Shown: positions 22,397-30,731, counted from the first letter of the stretch. The stretch: 35,521 nt of DNA from an uncultured Ruminococcus sp. (GCA_902794395.1 CADBHB010000017.1:1-35521), one strand, 5' to 3'. Notes: generated by a model not told the origin, from the sequence alone. Numbers and translations are program-made.

Positions 22397-23854
22397 ATGG
22401 GATCGATTGCTGATATTCACGAAAAGCTGGTCACCAAGCAGGTATCCTGCACGGAACTGACCAAGAGTTATCTTGAGGAGATAGAAAAGGCGAACACCGC
22501 GCTTAACGCCTATGTCTGCGTTACCGGCGAGGAGGCGCTTGACACCGCCGCCGCGGTCGACAAAAAGATCGCCGCCGGCGAGGAGATAGGGATGCTTGAG
22601 GGCGTGCCGATGGCTCTTAAGGACAATATGTCCACCAAGGGCATCGAAACCACCTGCTGTTCCAAAATACTCACGGGCTACAAGCCCATTTTTGACGCTG
22701 CCGTCTGGGAAAAGCTCAAGGCTCAAAACGCAGTTTTGCTCGGCAAGACCAATATGGACGAGTTCGCCATGGGCTCCTCCTGCGAGACCTCGTACTTCGG
22801 CGGCGCCATGAACCCCTTTGACGTAAACCATGTGGCGGGCGGCAGCTCGGGCGGCGCGGCAAGCGCAGTCGGCGGCAACATCGCCGCCTACGGACTTGGC
22901 TCCGACACCGGCGGTTCTATCCGCCAGCCCGCGGCTTTCTGCGGCGTGGTAGGCTTAAAGCCCACCTACGGCGCGGTGTCGCGTTACGGCCTTATCGCCT
23001 ACGGCAGCTCGCTCGACCAGATAGGACCCATCACCAAGAGCGTAGAGGACGCCTCCATCGTCTATGACGCTATCGCGGGGGCGGACAGGCGCGACTCCAC
23101 CTCGGTGGGCGCGAAAAACGGACCTACCTACCCGCAGCTCAACAATGACATCGCGGGACTTAAAATCGGCATAGCCCGCGAATACCTCGACGGCGTCCGC
23201 GACGACGTAAAAGAGGCGGTGCTTGCAGCGGCAAAGGTGTACGAGTCCCTGGGTGCTCAGATCGTCTACTTCGATCTGCCCATTCTCAAATTTGCCCTGC
23301 CGGTCTACTACATCATCGCCTGCGCGGAGGCATCCAGCAACCTCGGACGCTACGACGGCATCCGCTACGGCTACAAGACCGCGCACTACAACGGCACTCA
23401 CGATATGATCTGCCGCACCCGCAGCGAGGGCTTCGGCGGAGAGGTACAGCGCAGGATACTGCTGGGCACCTATGTGCTCTCGGCGGGCTACTACGACGCC
23501 TACTACAAAAAGGCGACCGACCTGCGCGGCACCATCATCAAGGCGTTCAACAACGCCTTTGAAAACTGCGACGTCATTTTGGCGCCCACGGTACCCATGA
23601 CCGCCTTTGAAAAGGGTCATGCCACAAGCGATCCGGTAGAGACCTACCTCACCGATATTTGCACCGTGCCCGTCAACATCGCGGGTCTGCCGGGCGTGTC
23701 GGTGCCCTGCGGCTTCAACGCCAAGGGTATGCCCATCGGCATGCAGCTCATCGGCAAAAGCTTCGACGAGTCTACCATCCTCAACGCCGCCTACCGCTAC
23801 CAGCTGGCGGCGCCCGAGAATTTCAAAGATACAAAGTGGGGTGTAAAGCTGTGA
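22397..23854 (+). CDS. gatA: Asp-tRNA(Asn)/Glu-tRNA(Gln) amidotransferase subunit A
   Basis: This encodes a 485-residue amidase-signature protein that releases ammonia from glutamine or asparagine for GatB. The Ser-cisSer-Lys triad is complete: Lys75 (in MALKDNM), Ser150 (in AGGSSGG) and Ser174 (in GSDTGGSIRQPA), with the spacing of the Staphylococcus enzyme. A GTG at 22385 is in frame and overlaps the gatC stop, but ATG 22397 is preferred: GAGG lies six bases before it and the N-terminus fits the family. The stop overlaps the gatB start by four bases, which indicates translational coupling. Confidence 0.95.
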   Translation: MGSIADIHEKLVTKQVSCTELTKSYLEEIEKANTALNAYVCVTGEEALDTAAAVDKKIAAGEEIGMLEGVPMALKDNMSTKGIETTCCSKILTGYKPIFDAAVWEKLKAQNAVLLGKTNMDEFAMGSSCETSYFGGAMNPFDVNHVAGGSSGGAASAVGGNIAAYGLGSDTGGSIRQPAAFCGVVGLKPTYGAVSRYGLIAYGSSLDQIGPITKSVEDASIVYDAIAGADRRDSTSVGAKNGPTYPQLNNDIAGLKIGIAREYLDGVRDDVKEAVLAAAKVYESLGAQIVYFDLPILKFALPVYYIIACAEASSNLGRYDGIRYGYKTAHYNGTHDMICRTRSEGFGGEVQRRILLGTYVLSAGYYDAYYKKATDLRGTIIKAFNNAFENCDVILAPTVPMTAFEKGHATSDPVETYLTDICTVPVNIAGLPGVSVPCGFNAKGMPIGMQLIGKSFDESTILNAAYRYQLAAPENFKDTKWGVKL

Positions 23855-25269
23855 CATACGAATTAGTTTCGGGTTTTGAGACCCACATCGAGCTGTCTAC
23901 CAAGACAAAGATATTCTGCGGCTGCACCACGCAGTTCGGCGGTGAGCCGAACACCCACTGCTGTCCCGTATGCATCGGTCTGCCGGGCACCCTTCCCGTG
24001 CTCAACAAGGAGGTCGTTCGCTTCGCGATCAAAGCGGGGCTGGCGGTACACGGCAGGATCGCCGACGTCGCCAAGATGGACAGAAAAAACTACTGCTATC
24101 CCGATTTGGCAAAGGCTTACCAGATAAGCCAGCTCTACGCGCCCCTCATCATAGGCGGCTACATCGAGCTTAGCAACGGCAGAAGGATACGCCTGCACCA
24201 CATCCACATCGAGGAAGACGCCGGAAAGCTTATCCACCGTCACGGCGACACCTATGTAGACTATAACCGCGGCGGCGTGCCGCTGATCGAGATAGTCTCC
24301 GAGCCGGACATCCGCTCTGTTGACGAGGCTAAGGAGTATGTAGAAAAGCTTCAGCAGGTCATGCGCTGGGTGGGCATCTCCGACTGCAAGATGCAGGAGG
24401 GCTCCATGCGCTGCGACGTAAACATCTCTGTCCGTCCCAAGGGCACTGAGGCGTTCGGCACGCGCACCGAGATCAAGAACATGAACTCAATAACCAACAT
24501 AGCCCGCGCTATGGAATACGAATACGAGCGTCAGGTAGACCTGATCGAGAGCGGCGGCAAGGTGATCCAGGAGACCCTTCGCTTTGACGACGCCACGGGC
24601 ACCACCTCTTCCATGAGAAGCAAGGAGGACGCGCACGACTACCGCTATTTCCGTGACCCCGACCTGGTCACCATCCATGTGCCCCGCGAGGAGGTAGAGG
24701 CGCTCAGAGCGGAAATGCCCGAGCTTCCGTCGGAAAAGTTCGAGCGCTATACCGAGGATTACGGAATCCCCGAAAAGGACGCCGCGCTGCTGACGAAGTA
24801 CCGCAGCATAAGCGAGTACTTCGATTCGGCTATCGAGGGCGTAAAGTCCCCGAAAACCGTTTCAAACTTCATCATCGGACAGATCTTCCGCAGAGTGGAG
24901 ACCGAGGCGGACAAGGAAATCTTTGACGTAGCGGTGAAGCCCGCGCAGCTCAACGAGCTGGTCAAGCTTTTGGACAGCGGAAAAATACGCAACAACCTCG
25001 CCAAGTCCACCCTTGAAAAAATGCTGGACAGCGGCAAGGGCGCGCTGGAATTCATCAGCGAAAGCGATATGGGCGGAGTGGACGAAGCCGCTCTGCTGGA
25101 GCTGTGCAAGGCAGCGGTAGAGGGCAACCCCAAGGCGGTTGAGGACTACAAAAACGGCAAGGAAAAAGCGATAAAAGCGCTGGTTGGCAACGTTATGAAA
25201 AACAGCCGCGGCAAGGCGGACGCCAGAGCGGCGGAGGAAAAGATCGCCGAGCTTATCCGCAACGCTTAA
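23851..25269 (+). CDS. gatB: Asp-tRNA(Asn)/Glu-tRNA(Gln) amidotransferase subunit B
   Basis: This encodes a 472-residue GatB, which binds the mischarged tRNA, phosphorylates the side chain and completes amidation. The zinc-site cysteines (FCGC and HCCPVC, within residues 20-50), the glycine-rich CIGLPGTLPVLN, and the helical tail/YqeY domain at about 400-472 are all present. The frame stays open far upstream in gatA, but the GTG at 23851 is chosen: it overlaps the gatA stop (GTGA) and gives the expected start VTYELVSGFETHIEL. A bidirectional terminator follows. Confidence 0.94.
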   Translation: MTYELVSGFETHIELSTKTKIFCGCTTQFGGEPNTHCCPVCIGLPGTLPVLNKEVVRFAIKAGLAVHGRIADVAKMDRKNYCYPDLAKAYQISQLYAPLIIGGYIELSNGRRIRLHHIHIEEDAGKLIHRHGDTYVDYNRGGVPLIEIVSEPDIRSVDEAKEYVEKLQQVMRWVGISDCKMQEGSMRCDVNISVRPKGTEAFGTRTEIKNMNSITNIARAMEYEYERQVDLIESGGKVIQETLRFDDATGTTSSMRSKEDAHDYRYFRDPDLVTIHVPREEVEALRAEMPELPSEKFERYTEDYGIPEKDAALLTKYRSISEYFDSAIEGVKSPKTVSNFIIGQIFRRVETEADKEIFDVAVKPAQLNELVKLLDSGKIRNNLAKSTLEKMLDSGKGALEFISESDMGGVDEAALLELCKAAVEGNPKAVEDYKNGKEKAIKALVGNVMKNSRGKADARAAEEKIAELIRNA

Positions 25270-25310
25270 TTCCTTTAAGGAAAAACCGCACAAAAAATCG
25301 GAATCATCTT

Positions 25311-25350
25311 CAAAAAAAACACACGGTCATCAAGCCGTGTGTTTTTTTAA
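25311..25350. terminator. bidirectional terminator between gatB and rqcH
   Basis: AACACACGG (25318-25326) and CCGTGTGTT (25335-25343) pair perfectly. A runs lie upstream and T runs downstream, so both convergent genes can use it. It slightly overlaps the 3' end of rqcH. Confidence 0.9.
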
Positions 25351-27083
25351 TCTTTAATCTCCGCCGGGTCGACAAATACGGTTTTATTTTTGACGTAGAT
25401 CACCATGCCGGGCTTTGCGCCGGCGGGCTTGCTTACGTTTTTGACTAAGGTGTAGTCCACGGGGACGTTTGAGCTTTCGCGCGCCTTGCTGTGAAAGGCG
25501 GCAAGCCGCGCCGCTTCCAGTATAGTCGCATCGTCGGGCGTTTTGCCGTCGCAGCGGATTATCACGTGCGAGCCGTGGATGTCCTTGGTGTGCAGCCAAA
25601 TGTCGGTTTTGGCGGCGGTTTTCAGCGTGAGAATATCGTTTTGGCGGTTGTTCCTGCCTACTAAGATAGCGAAGCCCTCTGAGGAGCGGTACTCCTTAGG
25701 TGCCAGCTTCTGCTGTTTTTGCACCTTTCCCTTTGGTCGGCGTAGATAGCCCTGCTCGGTCAGCTCCTCGCGTATCTGGCTCAGCTCGCGCTCGCTTTCG
25801 GCGCGGTCCAGGGAGTCAAGCACCGATTCCAAATAACTCAGCTCCGCCTTGCCTTTTTCGATTTGCTCTGCCAGCACGGTTTCGGCGGTTTTTGCCTTTT
25901 GGTAGTCCTTGTAGTATTTTTGAGCGTTGGCGGCGGGAGAGACGGCAGGATCAAGCTTGATGCGGATGGTTTCATTGTTTTCGTCGTAGAAATTCTCCAC
26001 CTCGGCAAAGGCGGCGCCGCGCTCTATGCGGTAGAGGTTGGCGTGCAGCAGGTCGCCGTAAATGCGGAGCTGTTCGCGGTTTCCGCACTGTTTTAGCTCC
26101 GCGCGCTGCTTGTTGATTTTGCGCGCGGTGCGCTCACATAGGTTTGAAAGCAGTTTTTGCAGGCTGTGGGTCTTGACGCGCATACGCTCGCGGGCATCGC
26201 GTTCCTCGTAAAATTCGTCGACCGTAGCCGAGTAGCCCTCGGTCGGAGTTACCTCGGCAAAGCCGCCGTACTGCTTTATGGGCATGAAGGAAAAGTCCAT
26301 CGGTCTGCCGTCCTCGCGGTAGACTATGCACGGCGTGCTGTCGCAGCGTGTGACAGCGGCCTTCAGCTCTGCCAATACCGCGGTCAGCCTTTCGCTCGGT
26401 TCGCCCTCAACGCGGTTGGTGGTTCCCTCCGCTACGCGGTATTCTAACTCGCGCGCCACAATGGGAGATATGCCCTCAATGACCTGCATCAGTGCCTTTG
26501 AAAGCACCGTTTCAGCCGGCAAAGCGCGCGCCGCCGCGACTGTCTCCTCGGGAGTATGCTCCGAAATATCGAGCTTGTTTTGACGCTGCGGCAGCTCATA
26601 GGGGATGTTTGGCAGCACAAAGCGGCGGCTGCTCACGGTAAGATCGACCCTCTTGAGCGCGTCGACTATCACTCCCGTGTCGCGGTTGATGACGATGAGG
26701 TTGCTGTACATACCCATTATCTCGCAGACGATGCTCAGCCCTTCTAAATCGCCCAGCTCGTTGACGCACTCGAAGTCGAGGAACAGCACGCGGTCGCAGC
26801 CTAGCTGGCGCACGCCGACCAGCTTGCCGCCGCCCAGACGCTTGCGCAGCAGCATGCAGAACATCGGCGGCTGCGCCGGATTTTCGGGAGTGCTGCGGCA
26901 GAAGTTGACGCGCGGCGAATTGGCGCGCGCCGACAGCAGCAGCTTTTTCATGCCGTCATAGGTGCGCAGCACCAGCACCAGCTCGTCGCGGTTGGGCTGG
27001 TATATTTGATTGACACGGCCGCCAAGCGCCGTGTCCTCTATTTCTTTTTTGATGTGTCGTAAAAAAATCCCGTCCAATGCCAT
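25347..27083 (-). CDS. rqcH: Rqc2-homologue RqcH (NFACT protein)
   Basis: This encodes a 578-residue RqcH, which binds stalled 50S-peptidyl-tRNA complexes and adds C-terminal alanine tails that mark nascent chains for degradation. The NFACT-N domain starts MALDGIFLRHIKKEI, and the key Asp97-Arg98 pair (GCDRVL) is at the same residues as in Bacillus. Helix-hairpin-helix (about 200-260) and coiled-coil (about 280-430) regions follow, then NFACT-R (about 450-560) with LVGRNNRQNDILT and WLHTKDIHGSHVII. Older annotations call it fibronectin-binding protein. It lies 23 nt after rlmH and its ribosome binding site is weak (GAG only), so it may rely on coupling. Confidence 0.94.
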   Translation of the reverse strand: MALDGIFLRHIKKEIEDTALGGRVNQIYQPNRDELVLVLRTYDGMKKLLLSARANSPRVNFCRSTPENPAQPPMFCMLLRKRLGGGKLVGVRQLGCDRVLFLDFECVNELGDLEGLSIVCEIMGMYSNLIVINRDTGVIVDALKRVDLTVSSRRFVLPNIPYELPQRQNKLDISEHTPEETVAAARALPAETVLSKALMQVIEGISPIVARELEYRVAEGTTNRVEGEPSERLTAVLAELKAAVTRCDSTPCIVYREDGRPMDFSFMPIKQYGGFAEVTPTEGYSATVDEFYEERDARERMRVKTHSLQKLLSNLCERTARKINKQRAELKQCGNREQLRIYGDLLHANLYRIERGAAFAEVENFYDENNETIRIKLDPAVSPAANAQKYYKDYQKAKTAETVLAEQIEKGKAELSYLESVLDSLDRAESERELSQIREELTEQGYLRRPKGKVQKQQKLAPKEYRSSEGFAILVGRNNRQNDILTLKTAAKTDIWLHTKDIHGSHVIIRCDGKTPDDATILEAARLAAFHSKARESSNVPVDYTLVKNVSKPAGAKPGMVIYVKNKTVFVDPAEIKD

Positions 27084-27106
27084 GACGTAATTCTCAACTT
27101 TCCGCT

Positions 27107-27592
27107 CTATTTATGGTATTTTCCCCCTGAGGAGATCTCAAACGCGCGGTATATCTGTTCGCTCAAGATGACGCGCGCCATCTGGTGGGGGAAGGTCATG
27201 CGGCTCATGGACAGCCGCAGATCCGCGCGGCGCTTGACCTCGTCGCTCAGCCCGTAGCTGCCGCCGATAATGAAGTCAACCGTGCTTTTGCCGATGACCG
27301 CCACGCCGCTCAGGGTCTGCGCCAGCTCCTCGCTCGAGAGCTGCTTGCCCTCTATGCACATCGCCGTCACAAAGTCGGCGGGCGATATTTTCTGCAAAAT
27401 GCGCCTGCCCTCGGCGTTCAGCACCTCGGCTATCTGCGCCTCGTTGGGCGTGTTGCTCTTTATGCGCTCCTCGGGCAGCTCAATAATGCCGAATTTGCAA
27501 AAGGCGGTCAAGCGCTTGCTGTATTCGGCGATAGCGTCGGTGAAGTATTTTTCTTTGATTTTGCCGATGCAGATTATGTTGACTCGCAGCAT
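27107..27592 (-). CDS. rlmH: 23S rRNA pseudouridine-1915 N3-methyltransferase RlmH
   Basis: This encodes a 161-residue SPOUT methyltransferase that modifies position 1915 in helix 69 of 23S rRNA. The family start MLRVNIICIGKIKEKYF, the knotted SAM site FIIGGSYGLSDEVKRRA, and the C-terminal YRAFEISSGGKYHK with its invariant YHK end are all present. Its ATG overlaps the stop of walJ by one base (TAATG), so it is translationally coupled. It sits upstream of rqcH in what looks like one operon of ribosome-related functions. Confidence 0.95.
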   Translation of the reverse strand: MLRVNIICIGKIKEKYFTDAIAEYSKRLTAFCKFGIIELPEERIKSNTPNEAQIAEVLNAEGRRILQKISPADFVTAMCIEGKQLSSEELAQTLSGVAVIGKSTVDFIIGGSYGLSDEVKRRADLRLSMSRMTFPHQMARVILSEQIYRAFEISSGGKYHK

Positions 27593-28380
27593 TAAAAAAT
27601 CACGCTCTTACCTGTCGTCACGCAGGGCGCTACGTCCAGCGTGAAGTCGTTTTTGTATTTCAGACCCGCGCGCTCCAGCTCGCGTACCGAGGTGCGCAGC
27701 GCGAGGTCGGGTGTGTTGTTCTGTTCGCTAAGGTGTCCCAGCATAAGCCGCAGGGTGCCGCCCTTGACCAGCTCTATCAGCTCGGATGCGCAGGCGTCGT
27801 TGCTCAGGTGCCCCCTGTCGGAAAGGATGCGCTGTTTTAGCGGATAGGGATATGGACCGGTTTTCAGCATCTCTATATCGTGGTTGGACTCGAGCACCAC
27901 AAAGTCGCTTTCGGCGGCGGCTTCGCGCACGGGGTCGGTCATCACGCCCATGTCGGTGGCTATCAGCGCTGCCTTGCCGTCGGGGCACACCACGCGGTAA
28001 CAGCAGCTTTCGGTCGCGTCATGCGGGGTGTCGATGCGCGTTATGAGCATATCGCCCAAAGCTATCTCGTCCGTGATAACAAAGGTCTTGGTCAGCGGGT
28101 GCAGCTTTTGGCTCATCGCCATAGCCCTCAGGGTGCCTTCGCTGGCATAAACGGGGATACCGTATTTTTTCGCCAGCACCCGCACCGCGGCGCAGTGGTC
28201 GATATGCTCGTGGGTGATGAACAGCGCCCGCACGTTTTTCATGCCGAGCCCGTTTTGCGCCATCGCCAGTTCGATCTGCTTGCAGTTCCTGCCCGCGTCG
28301 ATCAGCACGCCGCCGACGTTCGAGCCGATGTAGTAGCTGTTGCCCTTGCTGCCGCTGAACAGCGGCACCGCCTTTGCCAT
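27592..28380 (-). CDS. walJ: MBL-fold metallo-hydrolase, WalJ/YycJ type
   Basis: This encodes a 262-residue metallo-beta-lactamase-fold protein. The metal motif THEHIDH is at 56-62, preceded by VLIDAGRNCKQI, and a second His/Asp set is seen in RIDTPHDATESC, then ESNHD and GHLS. N-terminal VPLFSGSKGNSYYIG is typical of YycJ/WalJ, which in Bacillus lies near walKR and rlmH and has been linked to exonuclease activity and cell-wall/DNA coordination. Here no walKR genes are adjacent. It is the first gene of walJ-rlmH-rqcH. Confidence 0.88.
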   Translation of the reverse strand: MAKAVPLFSGSKGNSYYIGSNVGGVLIDAGRNCKQIELAMAQNGLGMKNVRALFITHEHIDHCAAVRVLAKKYGIPVYASEGTLRAMAMSQKLHPLTKTFVITDEIALGDMLITRIDTPHDATESCCYRVVCPDGKAALIATDMGVMTDPVREAAAESDFVVLESNHDIEMLKTGPYPYPLKQRILSDRGHLSNDACASELIELVKGGTLRLMLGHLSEQNNTPDLALRTSVRELERAGLKYKNDFTLDVAPCVTTGKSVIF

Positions 28381-28412
28381 AACCTCATATCCCTTCCTGT
28401 TTCCTAACTTCT

Positions 28413-28442
28413 ATTATAGCATATTTGCGCGGCGGTTGGCAA
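28413..28442 (-). promoter_or_regulatory. promoter of walJ-rlmH-rqcH
   Basis: On the minus strand TTGCCA (plus 28437-28442), 18 bp ending in TGC, and TATAAT (plus 28413-28418) form an extended -10 promoter about 30 nt before walJ. Confidence 0.7.
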
Positions 28443-28586
28443 GACCTGTCGCCGCGGCGTTGTTAATGCGTCGGTTTGCGCTCCTGCGCAGTTTAGGAAA
28501 ACAAATGGATGATTTATCGCATGCTATGTATGAACGCGCTGCTGTTTTAAATTGCTAAAGTGCTAAAAAATTATTCTAAAAAACTA

Positions 28587-28615
28587 TTGACAAATGCTTT
28601 TTTGTAGAGTAAAAT
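28587..28615 (+). promoter_or_regulatory. promoter of the T-box/trpB2 unit
   Basis: Consensus TTGACA (28587-28592), 17 bp and TAAAAT (28610-28615) lie just before the T-box leader. Confidence 0.8.
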
Positions 28616-28621
28616 GTGTGT

Positions 28622-28895
28622 AAACCGATGAGGAAGAGTGAGTAGACGTTGTCACTTCTCTCAAAGAGAGTCGCGGGCGGTGAGATCGCGGCAGAGAACA
28701 CAGGGTTGAATGGACTTCCGAGGGCGAGCGGAAATGCTTTGGCAGAGTATGCAAGACGGGGTGACTTTCCGTCAAAGAAGTCAGCGTATGTCAGTACGTA
28801 TTGAGAGGGCGTAGCTTTTACGTCAAGCAGGGTGGCACCGCAGGATATTCTCCTGTCCCGGCAAATTGTCGGGACAGGTTTTTTGTTTTTACGGT
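28622..28895 (+). promoter_or_regulatory. T-box leader, tryptophan-specific
   Basis: This is a 5' leader with the T-box consensus AGGGTGGCACCGCAGG at 28829-28844 and a strong terminator: CCTGTCCCG (28852-28860) pairs with CGGGACAGG, then TTTTTTG. The upstream stem I region starts with GATGAGGAAGAGTGAGTAG. The putative specifier is TGG at 28711-28713 in the context GAATGGAC, the usual place and flanking. TGG is the Trp codon, which agrees with the downstream tryptophan synthase gene. Uncharged tRNA-Trp should stabilise the antiterminator and switch the gene on. Confidence 0.92.
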
Positions 28896-28939
28896 TCCGG
28901 CAGCATCTCAATAAAAATTCAGATAAAGGAGAAACCACC

Positions 28940-30313
28940 ATGAAAGAAAACAAAATCCCCTACAAAACCTACCTTGACGAAAGCGAGATCCCCACACAAT
29001 GGTATAATGTCCGCGCGGATATGAAAAACAAGCCCGCGCCGCTGCTGAATCCCGCGACCCACAAGCCTATGACCGCCGAGGAGCTGTCTCCCGTGTTCTG
29101 CGAGGAGCTTGTGGCGCAGGAGCTCAACACCACCGACGCTTATATCGACATCCCGCAGGAGATCCAGGACTTTTACAAGATGTACCGTCCTTCTCCGCTG
29201 ATCCGCGCTTATTTCCTTGAGAAGGCGCTGGACACCCCCGCTCACATCTACTACAAATTTGAAGGCAACAACACCAGCGGCAGCCACAAGCTCAACTCCG
29301 CTATCGCGCAGGCGTATTACGCCAAGAAGCAGGGCCTCAAGGGCGTTACCACCGAGACCGGAGCCGGTCAGTGGGGCACAGCGCTGTCGATGGCTTGCTC
29401 CTACTTTGACCTCGACTGCAAGGTATTTATGGTAAAGGTCAGCTACGAGCAGAAGCCCTTCCGCCGCGAGGTAATGCGCACCTACGGCGCTCAGGTCACG
29501 CCTTCTCCTTCTATGACCACCGAGATCGGCAAAAAGATCCTCGCCGAGCATCCCGGCACCACAGGTTCACTGGGCTGCGCTATCTCCGAGGCGGTCGAGG
29601 TAGCCGTTTCCTCCGAGGGCTACCGCTATGTGCTGGGCAGCGTGCTCAATCAGGTTTTGCTGCATCAGAGCATCATCGGTCTGGAAACCAAGACCGCGCT
29701 CGATAAGCTCGGCGTAAAGCCCGACATCATCATCGGCTGCGCCGGCGGCGGCTCCAACCTCGGCGGTCTTATCGCTCCCTTCATGGGCGAAAAGCTCAGA
29801 GGCGAGGCTGATTACCGCATCATTGCCGTAGAGCCGGCTTCCTGCCCCAGCTTCACCCGCGGCAAGTTCGCCTACGACTTCTGCGACACCGGCATGGTTT
29901 GCCCGCTGGCTAAGATGTACACCCTCGGCTCAGACTTCATTCCTTCCGCTAACCACGCAGGCGGTCTGCGCTATCACGGCATGAGCAGCACCCTGTCTCA
30001 GCTGTATCACGACGGCTTGATGGAAGCCACCAGCGTAGAGCAGACCTCGGTATTTGAGGCTGCCGAGCAGTTCGCGCGTGTTGAAGGCATCCTGCCCGCG
30101 CCCGAATCCAGCCACGCCATCCGCGTCGCCATCGACGAAGCGCTCAAGTGCAAGGAGACCGGCGAAGCGAAGAACATCGTCTTTGGCCTTACCGGTACCG
30201 GTTACTTCGATATGGTCGCGTATCAGAAGTTCAACGACGGCGAAATGTCCGACTACATCCCCACCGATGAGGAGCTTGCCGCAAGCATCGCTAAGCTTCC
30301 CGTTGTGGAGTGA
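28940..30313 (+). CDS. trpB2: tryptophan synthase beta chain, TrpB2 type
   Basis: This encodes a 457-residue PLP enzyme of the TrpB2 branch, longer than TrpB1 and carrying the N-terminal PTQWYNVRADM and the RPSPLIRA motif. PLP Lys is Lys117 in GSHKLNSA; the phosphate loop is GCAGGGSNLGG. It converts indole plus serine to tryptophan. No trpA or other trp gene is adjacent, so it may salvage free indole, plentiful in the gut. AAAGGAG precedes the ATG. The open frame extends upstream into the T-box, but ATG 28940 fits the family start. Expression is tied to tryptophan by the T-box. A terminator follows at 30328. Confidence 0.94.
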   Translation: MKENKIPYKTYLDESEIPTQWYNVRADMKNKPAPLLNPATHKPMTAEELSPVFCEELVAQELNTTDAYIDIPQEIQDFYKMYRPSPLIRAYFLEKALDTPAHIYYKFEGNNTSGSHKLNSAIAQAYYAKKQGLKGVTTETGAGQWGTALSMACSYFDLDCKVFMVKVSYEQKPFRREVMRTYGAQVTPSPSMTTEIGKKILAEHPGTTGSLGCAISEAVEVAVSSEGYRYVLGSVLNQVLLHQSIIGLETKTALDKLGVKPDIIIGCAGGGSNLGGLIAPFMGEKLRGEADYRIIAVEPASCPSFTRGKFAYDFCDTGMVCPLAKMYTLGSDFIPSANHAGGLRYHGMSSTLSQLYHDGLMEATSVEQTSVFEAAEQFARVEGILPAPESSHAIRVAIDEALKCKETGEAKNIVFGLTGTGYFDMVAYQKFNDGEMSDYIPTDEELAASIAKLPVVE

Positions 30314-30327
30314 TACCGAAATGAATA

Positions 30328-30358
30328 GAAAGCTGTCCGCAAGGGCAGCTTTTTGTTT
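30328..30358 (+). terminator. terminator of trpB2
   Basis: AAAGCTGTCC (30329-30338) pairs with GGGCAGCTTT with one G-U pair and a GCAA loop, followed by TTGTTTT. Confidence 0.88.
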
Positions 30359-30372
30359 TACAGGTAATTGAT

Positions 30373-30432
30373 AAAGCCGTTGCTAATGCGCAGGTGTTCC
30401 AAAGGCGGAGTGATGCAACGTTCCGTTGCCGG
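30373..30432 (+). repeat. 60-nt direct repeat, copy 1
   Basis: A 60-base segment beginning AAAGCCGTTGCTAATGCG is repeated exactly at 30531-30590. It contains GCAACG-TTC-CGTTGC (30415-30429), a hairpin. A further CGTTGC near its start gives an alternative pairing. The strand is arbitrary. Confidence 0.9.
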
Positions 30433-30530
30433 CGCATTTTACAGAAAAGTCCGACGCTTTGTTTTTGTCATACGTTTATACAAGCAGTCTTATGGTTGTT
30501 GTCAATGCGGCTTTTGACCCGCCGTTGCGG

Positions 30531-30590
30531 AAAGCCGTTGCTAATGCGCAGGTGTTCCAAAGGCGGAGTGATGCAACGTTCCGTTGCCGG
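30531..30590 (+). repeat. 60-nt direct repeat, copy 2
   Basis: This is identical to 30373-30432. The 98 bases between the copies hold no gene; they include GTTGTTGTCAATGCGG, which faintly resembles the start of the repeat. Together with the promoter at 30624 this accounts for the whole gap between trpB2 and the next gene. Confidence 0.9.
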
Positions 30591-30623
30591 AGAATTTTGA
30601 TGTAAAAATATTTTATCAATCAC

Positions 30624-30652
30624 TTTACAAAAACAAAACGATAGGTTATAAT
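30624..30652 (+). promoter_or_regulatory. promoter of the first zinc-ribbon membrane protein unit
   Basis: TTTACA (30624-30629), 17 bp and consensus TATAAT (30647-30652) lie 80 nt before the gene at 30732. The -35 region TTTACAAAAACA is repeated at the second unit's promoter (33854). Confidence 0.78.
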
Positions 30653-30731
30653 GATAGTTGTAGAGAAATCACAAAAATCGACAGATTCCGATTTATTTTT
30701 TTGGATTTTGTGAAGAAGTGGAGGATGCAAA

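Noticed and set aside
23659-23850. An N-terminal extension of gatB into gatA in another frame.
   Set aside because: The extension is not protein-like, and GTG 23851 gives the family start and a four-base overlap typical of coupled genes.
22955-23857. A 300-codon minus-strand frame opposite gatA.
   Set aside because: This is an antisense shadow of a certain gene with no recognisable domain.
30373-30590. A CRISPR array or integron attachment sites.
   Set aside because: There are only two copies, 60 nt long, with a 98-nt interval and no cas or integrase gene, and the ends do not match attC core sites.
30394-30600. A 68-codon frame over the 60-nt repeats.
   Set aside because: It is formed by the repeats themselves, has no ribosome binding site, and shows no protein-like character.
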